Shown in pieces: positions 27,205 through 35,848 of a DNA stretch of 64,000 bases. The notes under the pieces are model-generated. The model searched no databases. It was not told where the DNA came from and saw nothing but the letters and a program-made list of their open reading frames with translations. The translations under genes and the position numbers were made by a program. Each line of letters opens with the position of its first letter. The first letter of the stretch is position 1. The stretch covers positions 1 to 64,000 of the forward strand of contig JAPPMF010000017.1 of the NCBI GenBank assembly GCA_028819195.1, given 5' to 3'. The DNA is from Bin55 sp028819195 (GTDB taxonomy: Bacteria > Pseudomonadota > Gammaproteobacteria > Pseudomonadales > Azotimanducaceae).

Positions 27205-28086
27205 TTGACTCAACATTCGTTTCAACGAAGCATCTTCGAAAAATATGGGCTCATGTTTGACTGTGTTGGGTTGATCGTTTGTGGTGTACTCATTCATTTA
27301 GTCTACATCTTTTGGATTACGCCGCAAGCTCAAGAAGCAGTCTCGACGGCTGAGCTGTTAGGTGATGTTCCAGCACGAACTTTACCCATAATCTTGAAAG
27401 ACATCGAACAACAAGCTTGTTTGACTCTTACATTGTGGTGCTTATGGTTATGGGTGTTACGGTATCGCTTATTCCAAAATGACGGCTACTTATTGGAACT
27501 GGACATTCTGCACTTGGATAAGGTAGCAGAACAGGATTCAAAGGTGTCGACCATCGACTTTGTTGAGGAACGACTAGCACAATTACGCTCCAGTTTGAAA
27601 GACTCCCAGTTAATCAATGCTATCGACCTAGCGGTCCGTCGAATTCGACTTAACGGGAACTTTCAAGAAGCCAACGATATTGCTATGGAGGCTTGTGATT
27701 TACACCTCGAATTATTGAATTCCAAGCTGTCTATTTCGCGGTACATCTTGTGGGCCATTCCATTGATAGGATTTTTAGGTACTGTACGCGGAATTAGTCA
27801 AGCTTTGAGTAAAGCAAATGAAGCGATGGCTGGGGATATTTCCGGAGTTGGGGCAAGTCTTGGAGTTGCGTTTAACTCCACGTGGGTAGCACTATTTCTC
27901 AGCTTGATTCTCATGTTGATTTCCAATTCACTGCACGGTCGTGAAGAACGTTTGGTTGCACAATTCAAGAGTTTTGTGTCGTCTACTTTTATCCCAGTTC
28001 TCAGTTTACGGATGAACCAACCCGTCGGCTCAGAGCCAATAAAAACGAGTGAAGAATTCGATGAGCATAAAGATTCGAAAAGATGA
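27205..28086 (+). CDS. MotA/TolQ/ExbB-family proton-channel subunit
   Basis: The 293 residues have membrane segments near 17-38, 71-88, 178-196 and 216-240, with a cytoplasmic helical region between the second and third. The TM3 block AIPLIGFLGTVRGISQAL and the TM4 block ASLGVAFNSTWVALFLSL match the ExbB/TolQ/MotA channel domain. The pore Thr residues T193 and T226 are 33 apart, the same spacing as Thr148 and Thr181 in E. coli ExbB. The Glu of ExbB five residues before the second Thr is Val here. Such subunits form pentamers around a pair of single-helix partners; the next two genes supply candidates. The TTG start at 27205 has AAGGA about nine bases upstream. Confidence 0.88.
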   Translation: MTQHSFQRSIFEKYGLMFDCVGLIVCGVLIHLVYIFWITPQAQEAVSTAELLGDVPARTLPIILKDIEQQACLTLTLWCLWLWVLRYRLFQNDGYLLELDILHLDKVAEQDSKVSTIDFVEERLAQLRSSLKDSQLINAIDLAVRRIRLNGNFQEANDIAMEACDLHLELLNSKLSISRYILWAIPLIGFLGTVRGISQALSKANEAMAGDISGVGASLGVAFNSTWVALFLSLILMLISNSLHGREERLVAQFKSFVSSTFIPVLSLRMNQPVGSEPIKTSEEFDEHKDSKR

Positions 28087-29212
28087 TTCCTTCGGTTTTG
28101 CGCTATCGTTTTTAGATGTTCTGAGCTGCGGTTTAGGCGCGGCTATCTTATTGTTGTTAATTGTCAAACACGGGACATCGCTTGTTCCAGTTGATACACA
28201 GGAAGATGTCGCTACGCAGGAACAGAAACTCGCTCATATCTTAGACGGAAAACTCGCGCAACAGGGAGCACTTGAAGCACAATTAGCGGCCTCTTCTAAA
28301 GATATTCAAACGGCGATAGCCAATAAAGAGGCATTGGCGTCTTCACAAGATCAACAACTACAAAATTTGCGTGCGCAACTCAGTCTATTAAGCTCTGCAC
28401 GCAACGATCTAAAGAACATTCAGGAAGAAGTTACCAGTTTACAACTACAACGCGAAGCACAGTTTGCGACTCCTACACTCGAAGTTGAAGAGGAAGAACT
28501 GGGTCAGACCGGCCAATTGGGCGGCATTCAAGTAAAGGATGATTATGTTGTAATCTTATTGGATCGATCAGCTAGCATGCTAGATCATTCACTCGTCGAA
28601 ATCATTCGATTGCGCAACAGCGATGCTTACTATCGGAATAATGCATCCAAGTGGATGACCGCCAAGCGCACGGCGATTTGGGGATTTAAACACATTGGCG
28701 AAGGAAAAAACTTTGTATTATTGACCTTTAGCGATACCGTGCAAGATTTGGATGGTACGGAAGTAGAGTTATCGACAACTCTAACCTGGAAACAACGTGG
28801 TGAACCTGGACTGACTTTGCAAAAAGTCGCGAACACTATTCAAAAAGTCGAAGCAGCAGGACCGACTGATTTGGAAAGTGCAGTTACGTTATTGAAAACT
28901 CTAGAACCTTTACCGCGACAAATTCTGTTGATCACTGACGGCTTGCCTACCGTTCCCGGTCAAAGACGATTGAGCGCTGTTAAAGGTTGTCCACCTTCGA
29001 AAAATCTAACGGCTAAATTATCGAGTAATTGTCGGCGAAACATATTCGAACGAGTGGAACGAGTGTTTCGTCGCGATCTCACACAGACCGAGATCAATGT
29101 TGTTCTTTTACCATTAGAAGGGGATGCTGCTGCAGTACGAAAATATTGGGAACTAGCGTCCCGTCATTCTGGTCGAGTTCTCGCGCCCGCTCCCAACTGG
29201 CCACCAATCTAG
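28061..29212 (+). CDS. Membrane-anchored vWA protein with ExbD-like transmembrane motif (first paralogue)
   Basis: From the ATG at 28061 the protein has 383 residues; the frame opens at 28049. A single N-terminal helix (about 11-36) begins SFLDVLSCGLGAAILLLLIV, with Asp19 in an F-L-D-V context like the proton-carrying Asp of ExbD (FIDVM) and TolR (LLDVL). A coiled coil (about 50-135) leads to a von Willebrand A domain with D168-R-S-A-S, a PTDLES Thr and LLITDGLPT, a complete metal-ion-dependent adhesion site. ExbD topology would place the vWA domain in the periplasm. The start lies inside the channel gene's end. Confidence 0.82.
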   Translation: MSIKIRKDDSFGFALSFLDVLSCGLGAAILLLLIVKHGTSLVPVDTQEDVATQEQKLAHILDGKLAQQGALEAQLAASSKDIQTAIANKEALASSQDQQLQNLRAQLSLLSSARNDLKNIQEEVTSLQLQREAQFATPTLEVEEEELGQTGQLGGIQVKDDYVVILLDRSASMLDHSLVEIIRLRNSDAYYRNNASKWMTAKRTAIWGFKHIGEGKNFVLLTFSDTVQDLDGTEVELSTTLTWKQRGEPGLTLQKVANTIQKVEAAGPTDLESAVTLLKTLEPLPRQILLITDGLPTVPGQRRLSAVKGCPPSKNLTAKLSSNCRRNIFERVERVFRRDLTQTEINVVLLPLEGDAAAVRKYWELASRHSGRVLAPAPNWPPI

Positions 29213-29219
29213 AAAAATC

Positions 29220-30263
29220 GTGTCAACAGATAATCGAACCAGTTCACAATATTCTTTGAGTTTTTTAGACGTTATCGCCTGCGCGTTTGGTGCAATCGTG
29301 CTGTTAGTGTTGATTTTGCCAATCGGGGAAAACGCGACAGAAGAACCTGAAAGTGTAGACTTGTCGGCGACTGGTCGTCTATATTTCTTGATTGATACCG
29401 TTACTGAAGAAATCAAAATCCTCAATTCGCAGATAAGTTCCAACCAAAAACTGTTATCGGACATCGAGTCAGAAACTGTTTCGATAGAGCAGTCTACGGA
29501 GCAGGTCACAGAAGCTGTTCAAACCACTCAGTCGCAACTTGAATCACTACGTGGACAACAGAAAACACTTGAAACTACTGTGGCTATATTACAAGAACCA
29601 GTTCCACAAACTCCAGAACCATTAGAAGTCGAGTCGGAACTTTCGGGTATACCAGTTGATTCAGAATACGTCGTATTTGTCGTAGACACCTCCGGTAGTA
29701 TGCAGAGTATTTGGGGACATGTGATCGAAGAAGTCAAGCGTTTTTGGAATCTTTACCCCAATGTAAAAGGATTTCAGTTCATGAATGATAATGGACATTA
29801 CTTGTCCAGAATTGGGGCTGGTCGTTGGATTCCTGACAATTTCGTCGCGCGTCAAGCTGCTCTCAAAAAGCTGGATGGTTGGATGAGTTTTTCTAATAGT
29901 AGTCCGGTGGAGGGTATCCTTCAAGCAGTGAAAGACCTGTACTCAGATGATCGCAAGATGGCGATTGTGGTAGTCGGTGACGAATACCAGGGCGGTAGTT
30001 TTCAATACTTTTTCGACGATTTAGAGAAAAGCATTAAATCTCGATCTGTGAAAGAAGAGAATTTGCGCATTCACGCGCTTGGTTTTTATAACATGGTGGG
30101 TGGCTCTGGGAACAATTTCGCAATTCTAGCGCGTGAACTGACACATCGCTATCAAGGAGCGTTTGTGGGGATTGAAGAAGCAGGTTTCTTTAGTAGTAAC
30201 CTAAGTCCAAGCATATTACCTTCAATACCACTACCACTACCCTTACCAAATCTAGGTTTATGA
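29220..30263 (+). CDS. Membrane-anchored vWA protein with ExbD-like transmembrane motif (second paralogue)
   Basis: The 347 residues from a GTG at 29220, seven bases after the previous stop, repeat the same plan. A helix starts SLSFLDVIACAFGAIVLLVL with Asp17, followed by a coiled coil (about 58-125) and a vWA domain with D156-T-S-G-S. The second and third MIDAS positions look altered (SNSSPVEG, VVVGDEYQGG). Sequence outside the helix differs clearly from the first paralogue, so this is an old duplication and suggests a heterodimer. The C-terminus is Pro/Leu-rich (PSIPLPLPLPNLGL). Confidence 0.8.
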   Translation: MSTDNRTSSQYSLSFLDVIACAFGAIVLLVLILPIGENATEEPESVDLSATGRLYFLIDTVTEEIKILNSQISSNQKLLSDIESETVSIEQSTEQVTEAVQTTQSQLESLRGQQKTLETTVAILQEPVPQTPEPLEVESELSGIPVDSEYVVFVVDTSGSMQSIWGHVIEEVKRFWNLYPNVKGFQFMNDNGHYLSRIGAGRWIPDNFVARQAALKKLDGWMSFSNSSPVEGILQAVKDLYSDDRKMAIVVVGDEYQGGSFQYFFDDLEKSIKSRSVKEENLRIHALGFYNMVGGSGNNFAILARELTHRYQGAFVGIEEAGFFSSNLSPSILPSIPLPLPLPNLGL

Positions 30264-30899
30264 CGGGAATTACGAATTGAAATTTCGAAAAGGATTTAAG
30301 CGAATAGACGAATCAAGCATGGAGATACGTCGTATTTCATGGTCCAAATATCGATGCACCCACTTAATGGATTCTCTTTTTGACAATTTTATCCGTCGTC
30401 GCAGCCACTGTTACGAATGAACTCTAAGCAAGGTAAAGTACGAACGCCGTTTAAACAAGTGTATAAGTTTTGTCGGAGGTAGAGTATTTGTGAGAAGATC
30501 GTTATCAAAAGTTGTAAGCTTTTTTTCTTACGGATTAAAACAGGGTTCAACAAATAACGAACAGTACTGCTAGCAGAGAGTATTGAAAACCAATCTAAGT
30601 CGACCGTCATGAAGAATATTGGTGCGCGCATACAGTTCGTCAACTAATCCGCTTGTTTTAGTCCGAAAGAACCGGAGACTTTGAACGAAATGTGCAGATT
30701 CAATACGACTAGTTAAGAACTTTAAGTGACGTCTAATTGAAGAGTTCATTTGAGATTTATTGACAATAGTACCGAACTGCCCGATTGTAAAAAACCCCAT
30801 TTTTAAGTAAACTAATATACTCGGAAATAAATGTATGTATTGTTTACCGGTGTCTGACGTGTCACTTTGAAGCAGAAAATCGTCGCTCTCTAATACGCA
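30264..30899. other. Long intergenic region, no supported gene
   Basis: This is AT-rich sequence between the vWA cluster and the haloperoxidase fusion. Short open frames on the minus strand (30389-30643, 30570-30800) overlap each other and resemble nothing known. It should hold the promoter for the gene at 30900. It may be decayed sequence, but I could not identify a source. Confidence 0.5.
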
Positions 30900-33800
30900 A
30901 TGAACAGTATCGTCCAGTCAAAAAATAGCCTAATGCGAGTGATCTCGCACTTCGCACTTCCAGTAGTTTTTTTGCTGGTTGTGGGCGTAGTACCACGAGT
31001 CATTTTTGCTAGTCCTGCTGGTGATCCAGACCCATCCACAACGTCGACGAACTCGCAACCTACCGTCGTTCTTCCTCTTGGCTTATTGTTTGAAGAGGTT
31101 ACTGACGCAGGGTTTGATCGGGAACGACCCGAAATCGAACAACTTTGGACGGACGAGGCCAAGTTTGCTGCCGGCATCGCCGCGGGCGACTATGATGGGG
31201 ATGGCGATGTCGACTTATACGTTGTCGGTGGCGATAACGAACCTAATCATTTGTATGAAAACGATGGTAACGGATACTTTACTGAAGTAGGGGTTCAACT
31301 TGGGGTCGATGTCGTCCACCGTGGCTGTGGTCCGGCTTTTGGCGATTTTGATGGGGATGGAGATTTAGATCTTTTTGTCGGTGCTGTTGAGGGAGATCCC
31401 GTTTACTTCTTCGAAAATCGACTCAATGAACACGAAGGGAAGTTTGTCGACATTACCGAAGAATCTGGATTAGGTGATCAACCTTTTAACACCGTGAGTG
31501 CGTTGTTCTACGATTACAACGTCGACGGATATCTGGACCTCATACTGACGCATTGGGGAACACCGTATACTGCTGGTCGCGAGACGTCAACATTTTGGCG
31601 TAATCAAGGTGACGGCACCTTTGTTGCGGCAAGTCTAGAAACTGGTGTTGCTACTCAACTTACTTATGAAAGAACATTTGATTGGAGTTTTACTCAAAGT
31701 TTTACGGATATTGACGGCGATGGCGATGCTGATTTTTTCTTAGTCGCGGACTTCAACGAAACCCAGCATTTTCAAAATCAAGGAAATGCTACTTACTTTC
31801 GAGCAACAAACCAAGAAGTTATTGTTGATCAAGCTGGTATGGGGTCGACAGTCGGCGACTTCGACAATGATGGCGACATGGATTGGTTTGTTACCTCAAT
31901 TTACGATCTCGACTCATTCGGTGGGGAGTATTTTGGTAATCGTTTGTACGAGAACGATGGCAGAGGTATCTTTACTGATATTACAGACGACTCCGGTGTA
32001 GCCGATGGGGACTGGGGATGGGGTGCCTGTTCAATGGATTTCGATCACGACGGATTTTTGGATATCTTTCACCTCAATGGTTGGACTGTAGGGTCGACCG
32101 GTAAAGATCATACCGCCTCCCTACCGCGCTTGTTTTATAACCAAAGGGAAGATCCCGCGACCTTTTTGCTGTTTAACGTCGAACTTGGAATTCACAATCG
32201 GAGTCAAGGCCGTTCGTTAGCTTGTTTTGATAGTGATAACGATGGCGATATCGATATTGTTCTCACAAACAATGCGACGGATAGCATCGTGTACTATCGC
32301 AACGTAAATACAATCGGAAAAAACTATATCAATGTAAAACTAAAGGGAATCGGACACAATCGTTTTGGTGTCGGTGCACGTATTAATGTAACAACCGCTG
32401 ACGGTGAGAAATACATTCGTGATATGGCTGCCGCGAATAATTTCGCATCTCATAATCCTCTCGTTGCTCACTTTGGAGTTGACGAAGCAGATGCTGTCGA
32501 CATTGAAGTTTTGTGGCCAGATGGATCGGTCAGCGAAGAGACTGGGGTTGCTACGAATCAGACTGTCACGATTCAAGCGACTGAGGAACAGACTCGGTTG
32601 GTCTTGGTGAACGGCGAAGGTGCTGGCATTTATGAAGAAGGCGATGAGGTAGAGATCATTGCAGCTGAGGGATTAAAGAACTATTACTTCTCACATTGGA
32701 CCACATCAGGTGGAGGTGAATTTGCTGATCAATATTCGTCGACAACGACGTTTACGATGCCAGCTAATACCGTAACCGTGATCGCGCATTATTTACCGGG
32801 GGCTGGTTCGGATGAAGATGTCTCGGTTGCGCGACGGTGGAATGAGTTGGTATTGCAATCGATTCGACATGATTGGGCACGACCGACGGTGCATGCGCGC
32901 AATTTGTTCCATACTTCAGCCGCGATGTATGATGTATGGGCTTCCTATACGACTCAAGAGGTACCGTGGTTGTTAGGGCGGACCCAAGCCGGATATACCT
33001 GCGATTGGAAAGATCGTCCCTCAGTACCTCGCGATGGCCCAGAACCTGAGATCCCCGAGGTTGAAGCCGATCGTGAAGAAGCCATGAGTTATGCCGTGTA
33101 TCGGCTAATCATGCATCGATTTCGCGCGTCACCCGATACCGGTTCCATTCGGCGCGATGCGAACGCGTTGATGAGTTTCTTAGGTTATGACACGAGTATA
33201 GAGACGGCGAGTTGGGAGAGTGAAGATCCAGCGGAGTTAGGGAATCACGTTGCTGCTTGCTATATAGCGATGGGATACCAAGATGGTGCGAATGAACGCG
33301 ACGACTATGCGAACTTGCATTACGAACCAGTGAATCCACCGTTACGACCTGATGAACCCGGGAATCCGGATATTGAGGACTTGGCCCGATGGCAGCCGTT
33401 AGCGCTCAATGAGTTCATTGATCAATCAGGAAATCCATCCATTGAGCAACCGGAACATTTGAGTCCCGAGTGGGGACAAGTCTGGCCGTTTGCGTTGCGT
33501 CCTGAAGATCTGACCATCTATACCCGCGATGGATACGATTATTGGGTTTATCATGATCCGGGCCCGCCGCCGACTTTAGCGAACACCTATGCGTCAGAGT
33601 ATCGTTGGGGCTTTGAGTTAGTCTCGATTTGGGGTTCGCACTTGGCGTTCGATGATGGGGTGATGTGGGATATTTCACCGGCTTCGATTGGGAATATCCA
33701 GAAGTATCCTGAGGCGACGGACACGGAGGCGTATCGTGCGTTCTATGATTTATACGAAGGAGGCGATACCAGTTCTGGTTATGACCTGAATCCGTTTACG

Positions 33801-34709
33801 GGCGAACCGTATGAGGAGCAGGTTGTGCCGCGCGGTGATTATGCACGGGTATTGGCTGAGTTTTGGGCGGATGGTCCGGATTCCGAGACTCCACCGGGAC
33901 ATTGGTTTGTGTTTGTGAATGAGATTAGCAAGCATGAGGAGTTTGAGCGTCGGGAACATGGTACGGGACCGGAATTAGACAAGTTGGAGTGGGATGTAAA
34001 GGCGTACTTCAAGTTAGGCGGGGCGATGCACGATGTGGCGATCACGGCCTGGGGAATTAAAGGGTACTATGACTATATCCGGCCGATCTCGGCTATTCGC
34101 GGGATGGCCACCTTAGGACAGAGTTCGGATGCGAATTTGCCGTCCTATCATGTGAATGGGATTACGTTGATTGATGGTTATATTGAGTTGGTATATACGG
34201 GTGATGAGTTAGCTGGCAATAACGATGAAAATGTTGGCAAGATCAAGTTGCAGACGTGGAAGGGACCAGACTACATTGCGGATCCGGATGAAGATATTGC
34301 TGGAGTCGGTTGGATCTTAGCGGATCATTGGTGGCCGTATCAGCGACCGACCTTTGTGACCCCCCCGTTTGCGGGGTATGTTTCGGGACACTCGACTTAT
34401 TCACGGGCGGCGGCTGAAGTCTTGACTGAGTTAACGGGGAGTGAGTATTTCCCGGGTGGGAAGAGTGAGTTCAAGATTGAGGCGAATAACTTTTTGGTCT
34501 TTGAACGTGGCCCGTCGGTGGATATGGAATTACAGTGGGCGAAATACTATGATGCGGCGGATCAATGCAGTTTATCGCGTATCTGGGGTGGTATTCATCC
34601 GCCGGCCGATGATATTCCCGGACGGAAGATTGGGATTGACGTAGGTAAAGATGCCTATCAACATGCGTTAGAGTACATCGACGGTACCATAGATCAAGAA
34701 AGCGACTAA
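30900..34709 (+). CDS. Secreted CRTAC1/ASPIC beta-propeller fused to a vanadium-haloperoxidase-like domain
   Basis: A 1269-residue exported protein with a signal peptide up to about residue 38. Residues about 70-460 hold FG-GAP/VCBS repeats rich in calcium motifs (GDYDGDGDVDLYV, GDFDGDGDLDLFV, GDFDNDGDMDW). An ASPIC/UnbV domain follows (about 475-550, RFGVGARINVTTADGEKYI), then an InlB-type repeat (about 560-635, FSHWTTSGGGEFAD). From about 640 to the end it matches the PAP2/vanadium haloperoxidase fold, with the C-terminal signatures YVSGHSTYSRAAAE (near 1162) and SRIWGGIHPPADDIPGR (near 1232) that supply phosphate/vanadate ligands. Whether it oxidises halides or is a phosphatase is unknown. 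GC content rises in the last half. Confidence 0.85.
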   Translation: MNSIVQSKNSLMRVISHFALPVVFLLVVGVVPRVIFASPAGDPDPSTTSTNSQPTVVLPLGLLFEEVTDAGFDRERPEIEQLWTDEAKFAAGIAAGDYDGDGDVDLYVVGGDNEPNHLYENDGNGYFTEVGVQLGVDVVHRGCGPAFGDFDGDGDLDLFVGAVEGDPVYFFENRLNEHEGKFVDITEESGLGDQPFNTVSALFYDYNVDGYLDLILTHWGTPYTAGRETSTFWRNQGDGTFVAASLETGVATQLTYERTFDWSFTQSFTDIDGDGDADFFLVADFNETQHFQNQGNATYFRATNQEVIVDQAGMGSTVGDFDNDGDMDWFVTSIYDLDSFGGEYFGNRLYENDGRGIFTDITDDSGVADGDWGWGACSMDFDHDGFLDIFHLNGWTVGSTGKDHTASLPRLFYNQREDPATFLLFNVELGIHNRSQGRSLACFDSDNDGDIDIVLTNNATDSIVYYRNVNTIGKNYINVKLKGIGHNRFGVGARINVTTADGEKYIRDMAAANNFASHNPLVAHFGVDEADAVDIEVLWPDGSVSEETGVATNQTVTIQATEEQTRLVLVNGEGAGIYEEGDEVEIIAAEGLKNYYFSHWTTSGGGEFADQYSSTTTFTMPANTVTVIAHYLPGAGSDEDVSVARRWNELVLQSIRHDWARPTVHARNLFHTSAAMYDVWASYTTQEVPWLLGRTQAGYTCDWKDRPSVPRDGPEPEIPEVEADREEAMSYAVYRLIMHRFRASPDTGSIRRDANALMSFLGYDTSIETASWESEDPAELGNHVAACYIAMGYQDGANERDDYANLHYEPVNPPLRPDEPGNPDIEDLARWQPLALNEFIDQSGNPSIEQPEHLSPEWGQVWPFALRPEDLTIYTRDGYDYWVYHDPGPPPTLANTYASEYRWGFELVSIWGSHLAFDDGVMWDISPASIGNIQKYPEATDTEAYRAFYDLYEGGDTSSGYDLNPFTGEPYEEQVVPRGDYARVLAEFWADGPDSETPPGHWFVFVNEISKHEEFERREHGTGPELDKLEWDVKAYFKLGGAMHDVAITAWGIKGYYDYIRPISAIRGMATLGQSSDANLPSYHVNGITLIDGYIELVYTGDELAGNNDENVGKIKLQTWKGPDYIADPDEDIAGVGWILADHWWPYQRPTFVTPPFAGYVSGHSTYSRAAAEVLTELTGSEYFPGGKSEFKIEANNFLVFERGPSVDMELQWAKYYDAADQCSLSRIWGGIHPPADDIPGRKIGIDVGKDAYQHALEYIDGTIDQESD

Positions 34710-34792
34710 ACAGAGTTGTGCCAACCCACGTTTTTCTACTGACAATCAGTTTCTGAATTCGGTATCGACATAATTCAGAGTAGAGCTACCCC

Positions 34793-35839
34793 ATGACTTC
34801 CTACTTCATCCGTCGATTCTTATTGATCGTTCCCACTATCTTGGGTGTGACCATCCTTGTGTTTATGCTGACTCGACTAGTTCCCGGTGGTCCAATCGAG
34901 CGATTTCTGCAAGAAGCGGCTCTAGCTGGTGGAGATGGCGCCGCAAGTATTACTTCTGACGTGAGTGGTGGTGGTAGTACCCTCTCCGACGAACAACTCG
35001 AACAACTCAAAGTTTATTATGGATTAGACAAACCTCTACTCGAAGGTTATTTTCATTGGTTGGGTAAGGTAATCACCGGAGATCTCGGCAATTCGACGCG
35101 CCACTCCGACCCAGTATGGGAAATCATTCGCTCTCGCTTACCAATCTCTATCTTTTACGGAATTACTACTCTAATACTGACCTACGGAGTTTGTATACCA
35201 CTTGGCATTGTCAAGGCTATTAAACATAAGACAGTCTTCGATAACGCCAGTTCAGCGTTGGTGTTTCTCGGTTATGCGATTCCAAGTTATGTTGTTGCTA
35301 TTGCATTACTGACTTCGTTCGCGTTCTGGATAGATTGGTTTCCATTAAGTGGGTTTGTCAGTGAGGAATTCAACGAACTCTCCTTGGTGGGAAAGGGGCT
35401 AGATATCCTGTATCATGCAGTATTACCATTGTGTGCTTATGTCGCCGGTAGTTTTGCGTTCACGACCATGCTCATGAAGAACTCATTGATGGACAATCTT
35501 GCTGCTGACTACGTACGTACCGCTATCGCTAAAGGTTTAAATTTTCGATCTGCAGTTTTTAAGCATGCATTGCGTAATAGTTTGATTCCTATTGCTACCT
35601 CATTCGGAAACAACTTGTCGCTAATCATTACGGGGTCGTTTCTCATCGAGAAAATATTCAATATCAATGGCATTGGCTTGCTTGGTTTTGAGTCATTAGT
35701 TGAACGAGACTATCCGGTGGTTATGGGTATATTGGTGATTTCTTCACTATTATTCGTGATTGGTAATATCCTGTCCGACGTTTGTGTCGCCGTTGTCGAT
35801 CCGCGCGTGAAGTTTGGGGCGGGAGGTTCTAACCAGTAG
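34793..35839 (+). CDS. yejB: Oligopeptide/microcin-C-type ABC transporter permease (YejB-like)
   Basis: The 348-residue inner-membrane permease has the binding-protein-dependent transport fold. The N-terminal block is MTSYFIRRFLLIVPTILGV and the EAA loop region DYVRTAIAKGLNFRSAVFKHALRNS contacts the ATPase. The insertion after the first helix (FLQEAALAGGDGAAS) is typical of YejB. It pairs with the next gene. Confidence 0.88.
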   Translation: MTSYFIRRFLLIVPTILGVTILVFMLTRLVPGGPIERFLQEAALAGGDGAASITSDVSGGGSTLSDEQLEQLKVYYGLDKPLLEGYFHWLGKVITGDLGNSTRHSDPVWEIIRSRLPISIFYGITTLILTYGVCIPLGIVKAIKHKTVFDNASSALVFLGYAIPSYVVAIALLTSFAFWIDWFPLSGFVSEEFNELSLVGKGLDILYHAVLPLCAYVAGSFAFTTMLMKNSLMDNLAADYVRTAIAKGLNFRSAVFKHALRNSLIPIATSFGNNLSLIITGSFLIEKIFNINGIGLLGFESLVERDYPVVMGILVISSLLFVIGNILSDVCVAVVDPRVKFGAGGSNQ

Positions 35840-35848
35840 GTTGTTTCC

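Noticed and set aside
20715..30263. Zorya-type phage defence system
   Set aside because: The ExbB/MotA-like subunit is shared with Zorya, but there is no ZorB with an OmpA domain, no ZorC and no ZorD helicase. vWA, PEGA and FGE-like domains do not belong to the Zorya set.
30389..30800. Overlapping minus-strand frames upstream of the haloperoxidase fusion
   Set aside because: They overlap in different frames and neither shows a motif, signal or ribosome site. They might be decayed sequence, but I could not link them to any gene.
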